A DNA stretch of 64,000 nt from contig JAQSYO010000002.1 in the NCBI GenBank assembly GCA_029256105.1, positions 310,001 to 374,000 on the forward strand, given 5' to 3'. Of the stretch, positions 19,707 through 28,985 are shown one piece after another. How positions within the stretch are numbered: position 1 is the first letter of the stretch; the number at the start of each line of letters is the position of its first letter. This stretch comes from Herbinix sp. (GTDB lineage: Bacteria > Bacillota > Clostridia > Lachnospirales > Lachnospiraceae). The notes under the pieces are model-generated. The model did no database searches, was not told where the DNA came from, and saw only the letters and a list, made by a program, of their open reading frames with translations. The translations under genes were made by a program, and so were the position numbers.

Positions 19707-21055
19707 TGCATACGATTAGAAAGAGATTATCCTTTATTCTGGTTTTCTGTACAATTTTATCCGTATTGTTATCTGCATTTTTTGTTAATCTGGCTGTAAA
19801 TAGTACGTTCAATAAATATATCTCGGATAATCAAGAGAAAAGAAACGATCGCATTGTCCGATATTTTGAGGAAGTATATAAAAGAGATTTAAATTGGACA
19901 GCAGATTCTGGAAAAGAAATTCAACATGAAGGTTATATGAGTAAGTACTGCATAACGCTGCTCGATAAAGACAAAAAAGTAATATGGGCAATGGATACCT
20001 CTGAAATAATCGATATGAGTAATGAAAATGCTGGTAGCGAATACCGGACAGCTACCTTTAACATAACATATCAGGATACGACTGTGGGTTATGTAATAAT
20101 AGGACAATATGACCCAGTTTTGGTTTCGGAACAGGACATTAATTTTAAAAATTCAATTAATAAAAATATTGCAATAAGTGTTATTATCACGATAGCATTT
20201 GCAGGTCTAATCAGTATGTATTTTTCAAAACAATTTTCGAATCCAATTAAAGCAGTATCAGAGACTTCGGTTAATTTAACTGAGGGAAATTATAAATCTA
20301 AGACCGAGACGAAGAGTAAGGTGCAGGAAATAAATAATTTGATAAACAGTATTAATACGTTAGGAGAAAGACTTGAATACCAAGATGATCTAAGAAAACG
20401 ACTGGTATCTGATATATCTCATGAAATACGTACTCCTTTGAATATTTTCCAAAATAATTTGGAAGCAATGATAGATGGAGTGTTTCCAGCCACTGCAGAC
20501 AGACTGGTTAACCTAAATGATGAAGTAATCCGGTTTGGCAAACTGTTGAATAACTTAGATGTTTTAAAGCAAATTGAGGAAGAAAATATAAGTTTAAATT
20601 TTGAAACTGTGGACTTGGCAGAATTGATTAAAAATGTATATGATAACTTTTCTATTCCTACCCAAAATAGAAACATTAAGCTATCACTTAATATCCTACC
20701 AAATGAGGCATATGAATTACTTGGGGATAAAGATAAGTTAAGACAAGTGTTTATTAATATTTTGTCCAACGCAGTTAAATTCACGGAGAACGAGGGTAGT
20801 ATATCCGTTCACTTAGAAAGTAACAAAAATCAATTTTTAGTCATTGTGAAAGATACCGGAATAGGAATTAAGAAAGATGATTTACCATTCATTTATGAAA
20901 GGCTTTATAGAGGAGATAAAAGCCGACATCAAATTGAAGGAAGCGGTATCGGTCTCACAATTACAAAGCAAATATTAATTCGTCATTCTGCTACAATTGA
21001 CGTGGAGAGTGAGGAAGGTGTTGGGACTTGTGTTACCTTACGGTTTAATAGATAG
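19706..21055 (+). CDS. Sensor histidine kinase (paralogue of 7176-8567)
   Basis: SDISHEIRTPLNIF, NILSNAVKFTENEG, DTGIGIKKDDLPFIYERLYRGDKSR; TAATG overlap with RR. Confidence 0.92.
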   Translation: MHTIRKRLSFILVFCTILSVLLSAFFVNLAVNSTFNKYISDNQEKRNDRIVRYFEEVYKRDLNWTADSGKEIQHEGYMSKYCITLLDKDKKVIWAMDTSEIIDMSNENAGSEYRTATFNITYQDTTVGYVIIGQYDPVLVSEQDINFKNSINKNIAISVIITIAFAGLISMYFSKQFSNPIKAVSETSVNLTEGNYKSKTETKSKVQEINNLINSINTLGERLEYQDDLRKRLVSDISHEIRTPLNIFQNNLEAMIDGVFPATADRLVNLNDEVIRFGKLLNNLDVLKQIEEENISLNFETVDLAELIKNVYDNFSIPTQNRNIKLSLNILPNEAYELLGDKDKLRQVFINILSNAVKFTENEGSISVHLESNKNQFLVIVKDTGIGIKKDDLPFIYERLYRGDKSRHQIEGSGIGLTITKQILIRHSATIDVESEEGVGTCVTLRFNR

Positions 21056-21095
21056 AGTTTATTTATTCATATAGTTTAGATAATGGGGGATGATT

Positions 21096-22445
21096 ATGAA
21101 AATTCTAATAGCTGATGATGAAAAGAATATGAGATGGATCTTAGGTAAGAATCTTATAGAAGAGAATTTTACTGTTATTGAGGCCTCTGATGGAGAGGAA
21201 GCCTTTAACATGTTCTTGGATGAAGAGCCGGATATGGTTATTTTAGATTACCGTATGCCTAAGCTTGATGGAATGGAAGTGCTAAAAAGAATAAAGACGA
21301 TTAATTCGAAGCTTCCGGTAATAATGATAACTGCACATGGCAGTACGGATGCAGCAGTAGAAGCTATGAAGTTAGGTGCAGTGGATTATGTATCTAAGCC
21401 TTTTGATATTGATGAATTGAAATTAACAATATTTAAAGCTTTAAATGTTGTTAAGTTATATAAAGAAATCGATTATCTAAAAGAAACTGCTGGACAGAAA
21501 TTTAACGATAAAATAATTGGTAATAGTCGAAGAATGCAAGAAGTTTTTGAGATGGTTAATAAAGTTGCAGATACGAATGCATCTGTTTTAATAATTGGTG
21601 AAAGTGGTACCGGAAAAGAAGGCATTGCTGTTTCTCTACACAATAAAAGTGGCAGAAAAGATAAACCCTTTATTACTGTGAATTGTGGAGCTATACCAGA
21701 GACATTAATAGAAAGTGAATTATTCGGATACGAAAAAGGCGCTTTTACCGGTGCCAATTCCAGAAAATTAGGTAGATTTGACAGAGCACAGGGTGGTACC
21801 TTGTTTTTAGATGAAATCGGAGAAATTAGTTTACCTCTTCAGGTGAAAATTTTACGTGTTCTTCAAGAAAAAGAGTTTGAACGAGTTGGAGGTACGGAAG
21901 TAATTAAAGCCGATGTTAGAATAGTAGCTGCTACGAATAGAAATTTAGATAAAATGGTTGAAAAGGAAGAATTTCGTGAAGACCTACTCTACAGATTAAA
22001 GGTGATACCAATTAAATTACCGCCATTAAGAGAGCGAAAAGAGGATATTCCGTTATTAGTAGATTTCTTTATGGATAAATATAGTAGAGAAATTAATAAG
22101 AGTAAGCTTTATATGGAAAGAGATACGCTGGAACTATTAATGAATTATGATTTTCCAGGTAATATCAGAGAATTAGAGAATCTGATTGAGAGGCTGATGA
22201 TACTTTCGTCGGGGGATAGTATAAGTCCGTCCTTGCTTCCGAAGGAATTAGTAAAAGGAGCGTATGCTGCCAAAAAAGATATGTTTATGCTACCAGAGGA
22301 AGGAATTAATTTAGAGCAAATAGAGGAAAGCTTTGTAAAGCAAGCCTTGGAATTGTCAAAAGGAAACCAAACACACGCTGCGAAGTTATTGGGATTATCT
22401 AGGCATGCGCTAATATATCGATTAGAAAAATATAAATTAAAATAA
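21096..22445 (+). CDS. NtrC-family sigma-54-dependent response regulator (REC-AAA+-HTH)
   Basis: REC domain; GESGTGKEGIAVSLH; GAFTGA motif for sigma-54 contact; C-terminal HTH QTHAAKLLGLSRHALIYRLEKY. Confidence 0.95.
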   Translation: MKILIADDEKNMRWILGKNLIEENFTVIEASDGEEAFNMFLDEEPDMVILDYRMPKLDGMEVLKRIKTINSKLPVIMITAHGSTDAAVEAMKLGAVDYVSKPFDIDELKLTIFKALNVVKLYKEIDYLKETAGQKFNDKIIGNSRRMQEVFEMVNKVADTNASVLIIGESGTGKEGIAVSLHNKSGRKDKPFITVNCGAIPETLIESELFGYEKGAFTGANSRKLGRFDRAQGGTLFLDEIGEISLPLQVKILRVLQEKEFERVGGTEVIKADVRIVAATNRNLDKMVEKEEFREDLLYRLKVIPIKLPPLRERKEDIPLLVDFFMDKYSREINKSKLYMERDTLELLMNYDFPGNIRELENLIERLMILSSGDSISPSLLPKELVKGAYAAKKDMFMLPEEGINLEQIEESFVKQALELSKGNQTHAAKLLGLSRHALIYRLEKYKLK

Positions 22446-22465
22446 TATCAAAATACTTTAATGTA

Positions 22466-22503
22466 GAAAATAGAAGGGCTATCTCTTGGCGCTTCTATTT
22501 TTT
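22466..22503 (+). terminator. Rho-independent terminator
   Basis: AAATAGAAG...CTTCTATTTTTTG. Confidence 0.7.
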
Positions 22504-22597
22504 GAAATATAAAAAATATCAGTTCAAGGAATATTCGAATTAATAGAGCAGATATTAATCTATGTAATGATAAAATTAAATACAGGAGGAAATTATT

Positions 22598-22969
22598 ATG
22601 GTTGCAACAATGGAAAAATCAACTAGTTCACTCATACAGAAGGGAAACCCAAATCAGACTTGTATTGATGCATGTGTGATATGTGCTCAAATATGCCAGG
22701 AATGCCTCAATATGTGTCTTCAAGAGGAAGATGTAAAAGCGAGAGTTGATTGTATTAAGACGCTTCAGGATTGTACTGAAATCTGTGTATTGACTGCCGG
22801 TTACATGTCTAGGAGTAGTGGAAATATTAAGAATATATGTAATGTATGTGCTACCATCTGCGAAAAGTGCGCAACAGAATGCGATTCCTTCCAGGATCAA
22901 CACTGTCAAACTTGCGCAGGTACTTGTAATCTATGTGCAACTGAATGTAAAAGCATGGGTAATATGTAA
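22598..22969 (+). CDS. Cys-rich four-helix-bundle copper-binding protein (Csp / DUF326-like)
   Basis: Repeated CxxxC: CIDACVICAQICQECLNMC, CIKTLQDCTEIC, CNVCATICEKCATEC, CQTCAGTCNLCATEC; RBS aggagg. Confidence 0.85.
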   Translation: MVATMEKSTSSLIQKGNPNQTCIDACVICAQICQECLNMCLQEEDVKARVDCIKTLQDCTEICVLTAGYMSRSSGNIKNICNVCATICEKCATECDSFQDQHCQTCAGTCNLCATECKSMGNM

Positions 22970-23002
22970 CATATAATATATTGATAAAAGAATTAATTTC
23001 AT

Positions 23003-23036
23003 GAAAAGCTAGCCTTAACTTCTGTTTGGGCTAGCT
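23003..23036 (+). terminator. Rho-independent terminator
   Basis: AAGCTAGCC...GGGCTAGCTTCTTG. Confidence 0.65.
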
Positions 23037-23250
23037 TCTTGTGTCATAGAATGTTCTCGAAGCGTAATTCTAATGTTGCTCTATAAGCTGTTCAATTTTC
23101 TACACTGGCATGTATCGTTTTGTACGTTTATCATAGTTTTTATCAATAAGTAAAGCTTACTAAATTGAATAATACATAAAAATCATCAAAATTACACCAA
23201 TTTTACTGATAATTATATTTTTAATAAGATTTTTCAAACACAAATTTATT

Positions 23251-23266
23251 TGGCACAGTAATTGCT
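23251..23266 (+). promoter_or_regulatory. Sigma-54 (-24/-12) promoter
   Basis: TGGCACAGTAATTGCT; GG-N10-GC spacing exact. Confidence 0.9.
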
Positions 23267-23308
23267 ATATATATTAGTACAGGGAATTTGATTGAAGGAG
23301 GTGTAATT

Positions 23309-23737
23309 ATGAAAAAGGATTTAGCCTTAAAGGTAATTTTATTTTCTGTCTTTGGAATAGTCCTTTTATGGCTTGCAAAAGAAATACTATTCCCGGCAAA
23401 TTATTTAGGTTTTCGATTTAATATCAATGGAAATTATGGAGGTGATAATATGTACATGAATGGAAATTATGGAGTTGGAACAGGAACATTTTCTGTTTTA
23501 CTAGTATTCTTAATCAAATTTTTAATCGTTGTATTTGTCTTGGCATTAGTTGTAGGTTTGTTTATGGCAGCAAAAAATTATCTTTTTACGACACAAGATA
23601 TCAATGCATTTAAGGGAAGTTTTACTCCGGTTGAAAAGTCAAGAAAGACCTGTGATATTTGTGGTAAGACCTTAGAGAGTGGTTGGAAGGTATGCCCTTA
23701 CTGTGCAGCAGAAGTTAAAGAAAAAAGTGATTTATAA
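23309..23737 (+). CDS. 2TM protein with Asn/Gly/Met loop and C-terminal zinc ribbon
   Basis: GAAGGAGGTG before ATG 23309; loop NINGNYGGDNMYMNGNYG; CDICGKTLESGWKVCPYC. Confidence 0.75.
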   Translation: MKKDLALKVILFSVFGIVLLWLAKEILFPANYLGFRFNINGNYGGDNMYMNGNYGVGTGTFSVLLVFLIKFLIVVFVLALVVGLFMAAKNYLFTTQDINAFKGSFTPVEKSRKTCDICGKTLESGWKVCPYCAAEVKEKSDL

Positions 23738-23750
23738 AGGAGGTAAGCAA

Positions 23751-24176
23751 ATGAATAGAAATCCATGGTTAAAGTTAGCTGCAGTGTCTTTTACAGGAAT
23801 CATAATCAGCTTTGCAATACTCTGGGGAATTCAACAATATGAAAATTACCAATATTATAATGGTAATCAAGGTTATATGAACCAATCTCAGTATGGAGTG
23901 CCACAGAATGGAATGAACTCCTATGGGATGAACGGAATGAATATGCAAGGTAGTATGAGCGCAGGCATTAATATGCAAGGAAACATGCAAGGAAACATGC
24001 AAGGAAACATGCAAGGAAACATGCAAGGAAACATGCAGGGTAACATGCAAGGTAATACAAATACGCAAAGTAATTCAAATATGCAAGGTAATATGAATAG
24101 CGCATCCAGTAATAGTCAAAGTGGTGGTATGGGAATGATGGACGACATGATGAGTATGATGGATATGGGTATGTAA
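23751..24176 (+). CDS. Membrane-anchored Met-rich repeat protein (putative copper-binding)
   Basis: AAAGGAGGTAAGCAA-ATG; TM followed by (MQGN)n repeats and MGMMDDMMSMMDMGM tail. Confidence 0.75.
   Translation: MNRNPWLKLAAVSFTGIIISFAILWGIQQYENYQYYNGNQGYMNQSQYGVPQNGMNSYGMNGMNMQGSMSAGINMQGNMQGNMQGNMQGNMQGNMQGNMQGNTNTQSNSNMQGNMNSASSNSQSGGMGMMDDMMSMMDMGM
23973..24056 (+). repeat. 12-bp in-frame tandem repeat (~7 copies) encoding MQGN
   Basis: ATGCAAGGAAAC repeated, last copies diverged (ATGCAGGGTAAC, ATGCAAGGTAAT). Confidence 0.95.
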
Positions 24177-24211
24177 TTTTTCCCCCCATAGAAATTTATA
24201 AAAAACTGAAA

Positions 24212-24263
24212 ATAATAAGAGTTATCCAGGTTTGTATTAATATTACGGCAGGGATAACTCTTA
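24212..24263 (+). terminator. Rho-independent terminator-like hairpin
   Basis: AATAAGAGTTATCC...GGATAACTCTTATTTAT. Confidence 0.7.
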
Positions 24264-24459
24264 TTTATGAAACTATAAATGGACAGCAAAGTTATAATGA
24301 AAATCGTAATTTATAGGTAGATAAAAACTTCATATTATCTTCATATTACAACGATATAATTAATTACATAGAAAAGATTCCAATCTGTTTTAATGTGGCT
24401 TTTTGTGATGGATATAGTAATTGTTTTGAAATAACTTGAGCTATAGGGAGGAAGAAATA

Positions 24460-26199
24460 ATGAATAAATTAATTGGATCTTTATCAATTATTGCATTCAT
24501 TGTAGTCGTATTATGTGTTATTACTTGGAATAATAATATGCAAAGGGTAATGCAAAATAATCGAAATGCAACGGATTCATATAATCAAAAAAATAATATA
24601 AATATTACTAATATGATAGAGGAAGATAATAAGACAGCCGCTGCTAAAATGTCAGATGAAACGAATATGACAGACGAAGATATTTTGACAGATGATACAA
24701 ATAAGACGGATGAAACAAATATGGCTGACAATGCTCCTTCTACTATTTTACAGCCCAAAGAAGGACAACCTATTAAGGAAATTAATCTAGTAGCGATAGA
24801 AAATATAATTGAAATAAAGCAAGGTATTAATTTGCTTGTGTGGACTTATGGAGGAACAGTTCCTGGAACTGAGATTAGAGTAACCCAGGGTGATTTTGTA
24901 CGGGTTCATTTGACTAATACGTTACAGGAACCTATCACAATTCACTGGCATGGTTATCCGGTGAAGTCTGAGATGGATGGCATACCAGGTTACACACAGG
25001 ATGCAGTGCTACCGGGTGAAACCTTTACATACGAATTTTCTGCTGATTATGTTGGGACCTATTGGTATCACTCGCATCAGGAAAGCTCAAAGCAAGTAGA
25101 TATGGGGCTTTATGGAGCATTAATTGTAGAACCTAAAATTAAAACTATTATAGATAAAGAATATACTTTAATTCTTGACGAGTGGATGGAAAATAATGAG
25201 GAAGATATGACCATGTCCATGCCTAGTGATAGTTCTGATGATACGTTGAATATGGATAATGCATCCAATGCTTCGGGAAGTATGTCTAGTGTGGATGGGA
25301 ATGGACCCGAAATGGCGGAAGAAAAGATGATGAAAGAACTTTATAATATTTATACGGTAAACGGTAAATCGGGAGCGCATATTCGCCCATTAGAAGTAAA
25401 TATTGGGGATGTTATAAAATTGCGCTTCATCAATGCCGGATATCGGTCTCATGGTATTCATATACCAGGACAAGTTATTAAAGTTGTTAGTTCAGATGGA
25501 CAGGAGATTATGGGAGCGGATGAAATAAAAGATCAAATTATTGTAATTGCTCCAGGTGAGAGATATGATGTAGAATTTATCGTTCAATCAGAGGATAGTT
25601 TCATCATAGATTTTCATGATGAGAATCTGTTTAATGATCAGCTAAAGATTCCGGTGGTTGTTAATGGAGGAAACGGTAATATATTAAGTGAAGATAAATC
25701 GAAGGTATTATTAAAATTTGATTTATCCATCTATGGGAGTTTTAGTGAAGGGCAATTTACACTAGATCAAGAGTATGATGTAGAACAATATATTGAATTA
25801 AACTCAAAGGTAGATAATGATGCTTTAAGATATACAATAAATGGTTCAACTTTTGATGAGCTTCTTCCGATTACGATAAAAACTGGGGATTTCATAAAAC
25901 TTACTTATGAAAATAAGAGTTCTGTAGATCATCCAATGCATCTTCATGGCCACTTTTTTCAAATCTTATCGAAGAATGATATACCTTTTAGCGATACCAC
26001 AATAAGGAAAGATACACTTCTTATAAAATCTGGTGAAAAGTATGTGATTGCTTTTAAAGCAGATAATCCGGGTAATTGGGTACAACATTGTCATGAACTA
26101 CACCATGCAGCAGCAGGAATGATGCAAAAAATAATTTATTCGGATTATAAAGCTAATTATACGCCCGATCCCAATAATATGGTGAACAAGCCTGAATGA
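24460..26199 (+). CDS. Multicopper oxidase, membrane-anchored (CueO/laccase-like)
   Basis: Copper motifs ITIHWHG, TYWYHSHQE, HPMHLHGHFF and WVQHCHELHHAAAGMM; N-terminal TM. Confidence 0.9.
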   Translation: MNKLIGSLSIIAFIVVVLCVITWNNNMQRVMQNNRNATDSYNQKNNINITNMIEEDNKTAAAKMSDETNMTDEDILTDDTNKTDETNMADNAPSTILQPKEGQPIKEINLVAIENIIEIKQGINLLVWTYGGTVPGTEIRVTQGDFVRVHLTNTLQEPITIHWHGYPVKSEMDGIPGYTQDAVLPGETFTYEFSADYVGTYWYHSHQESSKQVDMGLYGALIVEPKIKTIIDKEYTLILDEWMENNEEDMTMSMPSDSSDDTLNMDNASNASGSMSSVDGNGPEMAEEKMMKELYNIYTVNGKSGAHIRPLEVNIGDVIKLRFINAGYRSHGIHIPGQVIKVVSSDGQEIMGADEIKDQIIVIAPGERYDVEFIVQSEDSFIIDFHDENLFNDQLKIPVVVNGGNGNILSEDKSKVLLKFDLSIYGSFSEGQFTLDQEYDVEQYIELNSKVDNDALRYTINGSTFDELLPITIKTGDFIKLTYENKSSVDHPMHLHGHFFQILSKNDIPFSDTTIRKDTLLIKSGEKYVIAFKADNPGNWVQHCHELHHAAAGMMQKIIYSDYKANYTPDPNNMVNKPE

Positions 26200-26352
26200 A
26201 ATATTTAAATATGATTTATCATGTATTTGGTGACTGTATAACAAGGAAAGATAATATTACATCCTTGTAAGTAAAATAAGTAAAGTTGTAGAGTATGTAA
26301 ATTACGTTTAGTCATAATAAGATAAATGATATTTAAGGTGGAGGTGAGTTTT

Positions 26353-27765
26353 ATGGATATGAGTATGAAACAAAAAATGCAACAAGAACAGAAATTGATT
26401 TTAACGACAGAAATGCAACTGTCTTTAAAACTACTCCAAATGCCTATTAATGATTTACAAGAATGTATTGAAAAGGAACTTGATGAGAATCCAATTTTAG
26501 AGATCGATGATACAATTTCTGATGATGCGACTAAAGTTGATGAAAATAAAGAGGACTTTTCAATTAAGGAAGAGATATTTGATTATAGTAGCTTCCTACA
26601 ACAATCAAAATATGATGGTAATATTCAAGATGTTTCCTATATTGATAATGATGAGGATAATATTAATAATCCATTCAATTATATCTCCAAAACTACTTCA
26701 CTCAAAGAATATTTAAAGGATCAGTTGATAGAAAGAAATGATAATAAAGAAATAAAAAATATAAGTGAATATCTTATAGAATGTATGAATGCCGATGGTT
26801 TCATTACGGATGATATAAAAGATATCGTTATAAATATTGCTGAGTCATATGAAAAGGTTAATTCTGCTTTAAAAATAGTACAAGATTTACAGCCGTGGGG
26901 TATTGGCGCAAAAGATTTTAAAGAGAGTTTAGTAATACAATTAAGAAAGAAAAATATCAGTGATAATAAAATTTATATAATCATTAATAATTTCTTGGAT
27001 CTGTTGGCGGATAATAAGTACAAGGAATTAGCCCATATTTTAAACGTAGATATAGAAACGATAGGGCGTTATGCTGATATCATAAAATCACTGGAACCGA
27101 AACCTGCCAGGGGTTTTTATACCGGAGAAGATACAAAATATATCATTCCTGAGGCATTTATTAAGAAAATTGGTAAGGAATACTATATCATTATGAATGA
27201 TGATATGCTTCCCAAGCTAAATGTAAATACGTATTATTGTGATATTATCAAAGAGGATAATAACTCAGAAGCAGTAAACTTTATCAAAGATAAGGTAAAT
27301 AGTGCGTTATATCTGATTAAGGGAATTGAACAAAGACGAAATACAATCTATAGAGTTTTAGAAAAAATTATGGAATTTCAGAGAGATTATTTTGACAAAG
27401 GCGAGTTGTATTTAAAACCTATGAATATGAAAGATATATCGGTAGACTTAAACTTACATGAATCAACGGTAAGTAGAGCAATTAAGGAGAAGTATATAAG
27501 TATTCCTATGGGTACAGTCAAAATAAAGGATCTATTTACGAACGGAATATACGCGGGTGATTCTTCGGAAGATGTCTCGACTAAAACTATTAAAAATGAA
27601 TTAGAAAAAATGATAAGAGAAGAAGATAAGCACCATCCACGATCGGATCAAGACCTCTGTGATATTTTAAATAGTATGAATTTAAATATATCGCGAAGAA
27701 CCGTAGCTAAATATCGAGAAGAGCTAGGAATAAGGTCATCCAGTAAACGAAAACTATTTAATTAA
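26353..27765 (+). CDS. rpoN: RNA polymerase sigma-54 factor
   Basis: Gln/Leu-rich region I (MKQKMQQEQKLILTTEMQLSLKLLQMP...ELDENPILE); HESTVSRAIKEKYI; RpoN-box-like RRTVAKYREELGI. Confidence 0.94.
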   Translation: MDMSMKQKMQQEQKLILTTEMQLSLKLLQMPINDLQECIEKELDENPILEIDDTISDDATKVDENKEDFSIKEEIFDYSSFLQQSKYDGNIQDVSYIDNDEDNINNPFNYISKTTSLKEYLKDQLIERNDNKEIKNISEYLIECMNADGFITDDIKDIVINIAESYEKVNSALKIVQDLQPWGIGAKDFKESLVIQLRKKNISDNKIYIIINNFLDLLADNKYKELAHILNVDIETIGRYADIIKSLEPKPARGFYTGEDTKYIIPEAFIKKIGKEYYIIMNDDMLPKLNVNTYYCDIIKEDNNSEAVNFIKDKVNSALYLIKGIEQRRNTIYRVLEKIMEFQRDYFDKGELYLKPMNMKDISVDLNLHESTVSRAIKEKYISIPMGTVKIKDLFTNGIYAGDSSEDVSTKTIKNELEKMIREEDKHHPRSDQDLCDILNSMNLNISRRTVAKYREELGIRSSSKRKLFN

Positions 27766-27942
27766 CAAACGTACAGTGATTTCAAACTTACATTAAAAAA
27801 CCTATTGTACAAAAATAAACATTAAGCTGTAGAAATTTGAACAGTTATTAATAGTACTCAATATAGTATTCAAAATGTACTCAAAAGAACAAAGGCTGTT
27901 GTAAGATAATAAATTGCAGCAACCTTTGCTATTTTGGAAGAA

Positions 27943-28170
27943 TTAATGTTCCAAATTCCTCTTGATTTTTAAATATTCTTCCTCATTAATCTCACCTTTG
28001 GCATATCGTTCCCGTAATATCTCAAGGGAACGGTCCAAGCTATATCCAGAATTACCGGAATTGTTATATTGGTTCGGTAAATTGTAGTGGGAATTATAGT
28101 GTGAATTATTGATAATATGAAATACAAACCAAATGATAAGAAATAAGGATAATAAAGGTATAAGAAACAT
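27943..28170 (-). CDS. Small TM protein with C-terminal SHOCT domain
   Basis: SLEILRERYAKGEINEEEYLKIKRNL; GGAGGTGATATC-ATG on minus strand; sigma-54 promoter directly upstream. Confidence 0.8.
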   Translation of the reverse strand: MFLIPLLSLFLIIWFVFHIINNSHYNSHYNLPNQYNNSGNSGYSLDRSLEILRERYAKGEINEEEYLKIKRNLEH

Positions 28171-28207
28171 GATATCACCTCCGTTAATGTCTCTAGGAAT
28201 ATTAGAA

Positions 28208-28223
28208 AGCAATTACTGTGCCA
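28208..28223 (-). promoter_or_regulatory. Sigma-54 promoter, minus strand
   Basis: Reverse complement reads TGGCACAGTAATTGCT, identical to the site at 23251-23266. Confidence 0.9.
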
Positions 28224-28230
28224 AAATAAT

Positions 28231-28246
28231 TGGCATGATAATTGCT
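28231..28246 (+). promoter_or_regulatory. Sigma-54 promoter, plus strand, divergent
   Basis: TGGCATGATAATTGCT; 7 bp from the divergent site. Confidence 0.9.
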
Positions 28247-28287
28247 TGTATATATTAGAGTAAATTTAAAATAAAGGGGTGACAAAA

Positions 28288-28398
28288 ATGAGCAAAAAGA
28301 CATTAACAATATTAAGTATTACAGCAGGAATTGTAGTGGTTTTAGTAATTGGGTATTTGGTATATATGTATGGTATTATGCCAGCATCAAAGATGTAA
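28288..28398 (+). CDS. 36-aa single-TM microprotein (absent from ORF track)
   Basis: AAAGGGGTGAC RBS then MSKKTLTILSITAGIVVVLVIGYLVYMYGIMPASKM*; sigma-54 promoter upstream, terminator downstream. Confidence 0.7.
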   Translation: MSKKTLTILSITAGIVVVLVIGYLVYMYGIMPASKM

Positions 28399-28498
28399 GT
28401 TAGTTATTTAATTTGTATTATATTCGCAATTTAGTTATTTGGATTTAACATAGTAGTTGTTGTGATTGGGCAATATGCTCATAGAATCATAAACATAT

Positions 28499-28531
28499 AC
28501 AAAAGTGGATAATTTTGATATCCACTTTTGT
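28499..28531 (+). terminator. Terminator hairpin after microprotein
   Basis: ACAAAAGTGGATA-TTTTGA-TATCCACTTTTGT. Confidence 0.65.
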
Positions 28532-28637
28532 ATATATAATTATTCAGTACAATAGAATGTTTGATTATCAATCATCCTGTTTTACCAGGAAAAACTTAGA
28601 TTAACATAAATTAAGAAATCAATAAGGCGGTGAATGA

Positions 28638-28985
28638 ATGAATTTTAAGAAAACAATTTTATATCTTCTTTCGGGTATCTTTATACTAATATTTGTATAT
28701 AATTTTGTCCTTCCCTACATGGTTACTCCAAATTATACCGGCATGGGGATGCATATGTATAGTGGGAGTTTTAATAATTCAACTTATTATTATTTTGCCA
28801 ATTTGATTACTTTCTTAATCATTATTTTAGTTATTATCGTTGTAGTAATGGCATTATTTAAACTATTTATGAGTCCAACGCAAAAGAAATGTAAAAAATG
28901 TGGATTAGCAATTGATAGTGATCGTTGGCAAATATGTCCGAGATGTGGAAATAATCTTCAGGATGGGAGTGTGGATAAGAAATGA
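28638..28985 (+). CDS. 2TM protein with Met/Gly/Asn loop and C-terminal zinc ribbon
   Basis: Loop TPNYTGMGMHMYSGSFNNS; CKKCGLAIDSDRWQICPRCGNNL. Confidence 0.75.
   Translation: MNFKKTILYLLSGIFILIFVYNFVLPYMVTPNYTGMGMHMYSGSFNNSTYYYFANLITFLIIILVIIVVVMALFKLFMSPTQKKCKKCGLAIDSDRWQICPRCGNNLQDGSVDKK

Noticed and set aside
22446-22510. Possible sigma-54 site GGGCTATCTCTTGGCGC
   Set aside because: Lies inside an intrinsic terminator hairpin and lacks TGGC/TTGC identity; GG-GC spacing is coincidental.
23775-24189. Minus-strand His/Leu- and Ala/Cys-repeat ORFs opposite the Met-rich gene
   Set aside because: Repeat character simply mirrors the ATGCAAGGAAAC array; no RBS or independent support.
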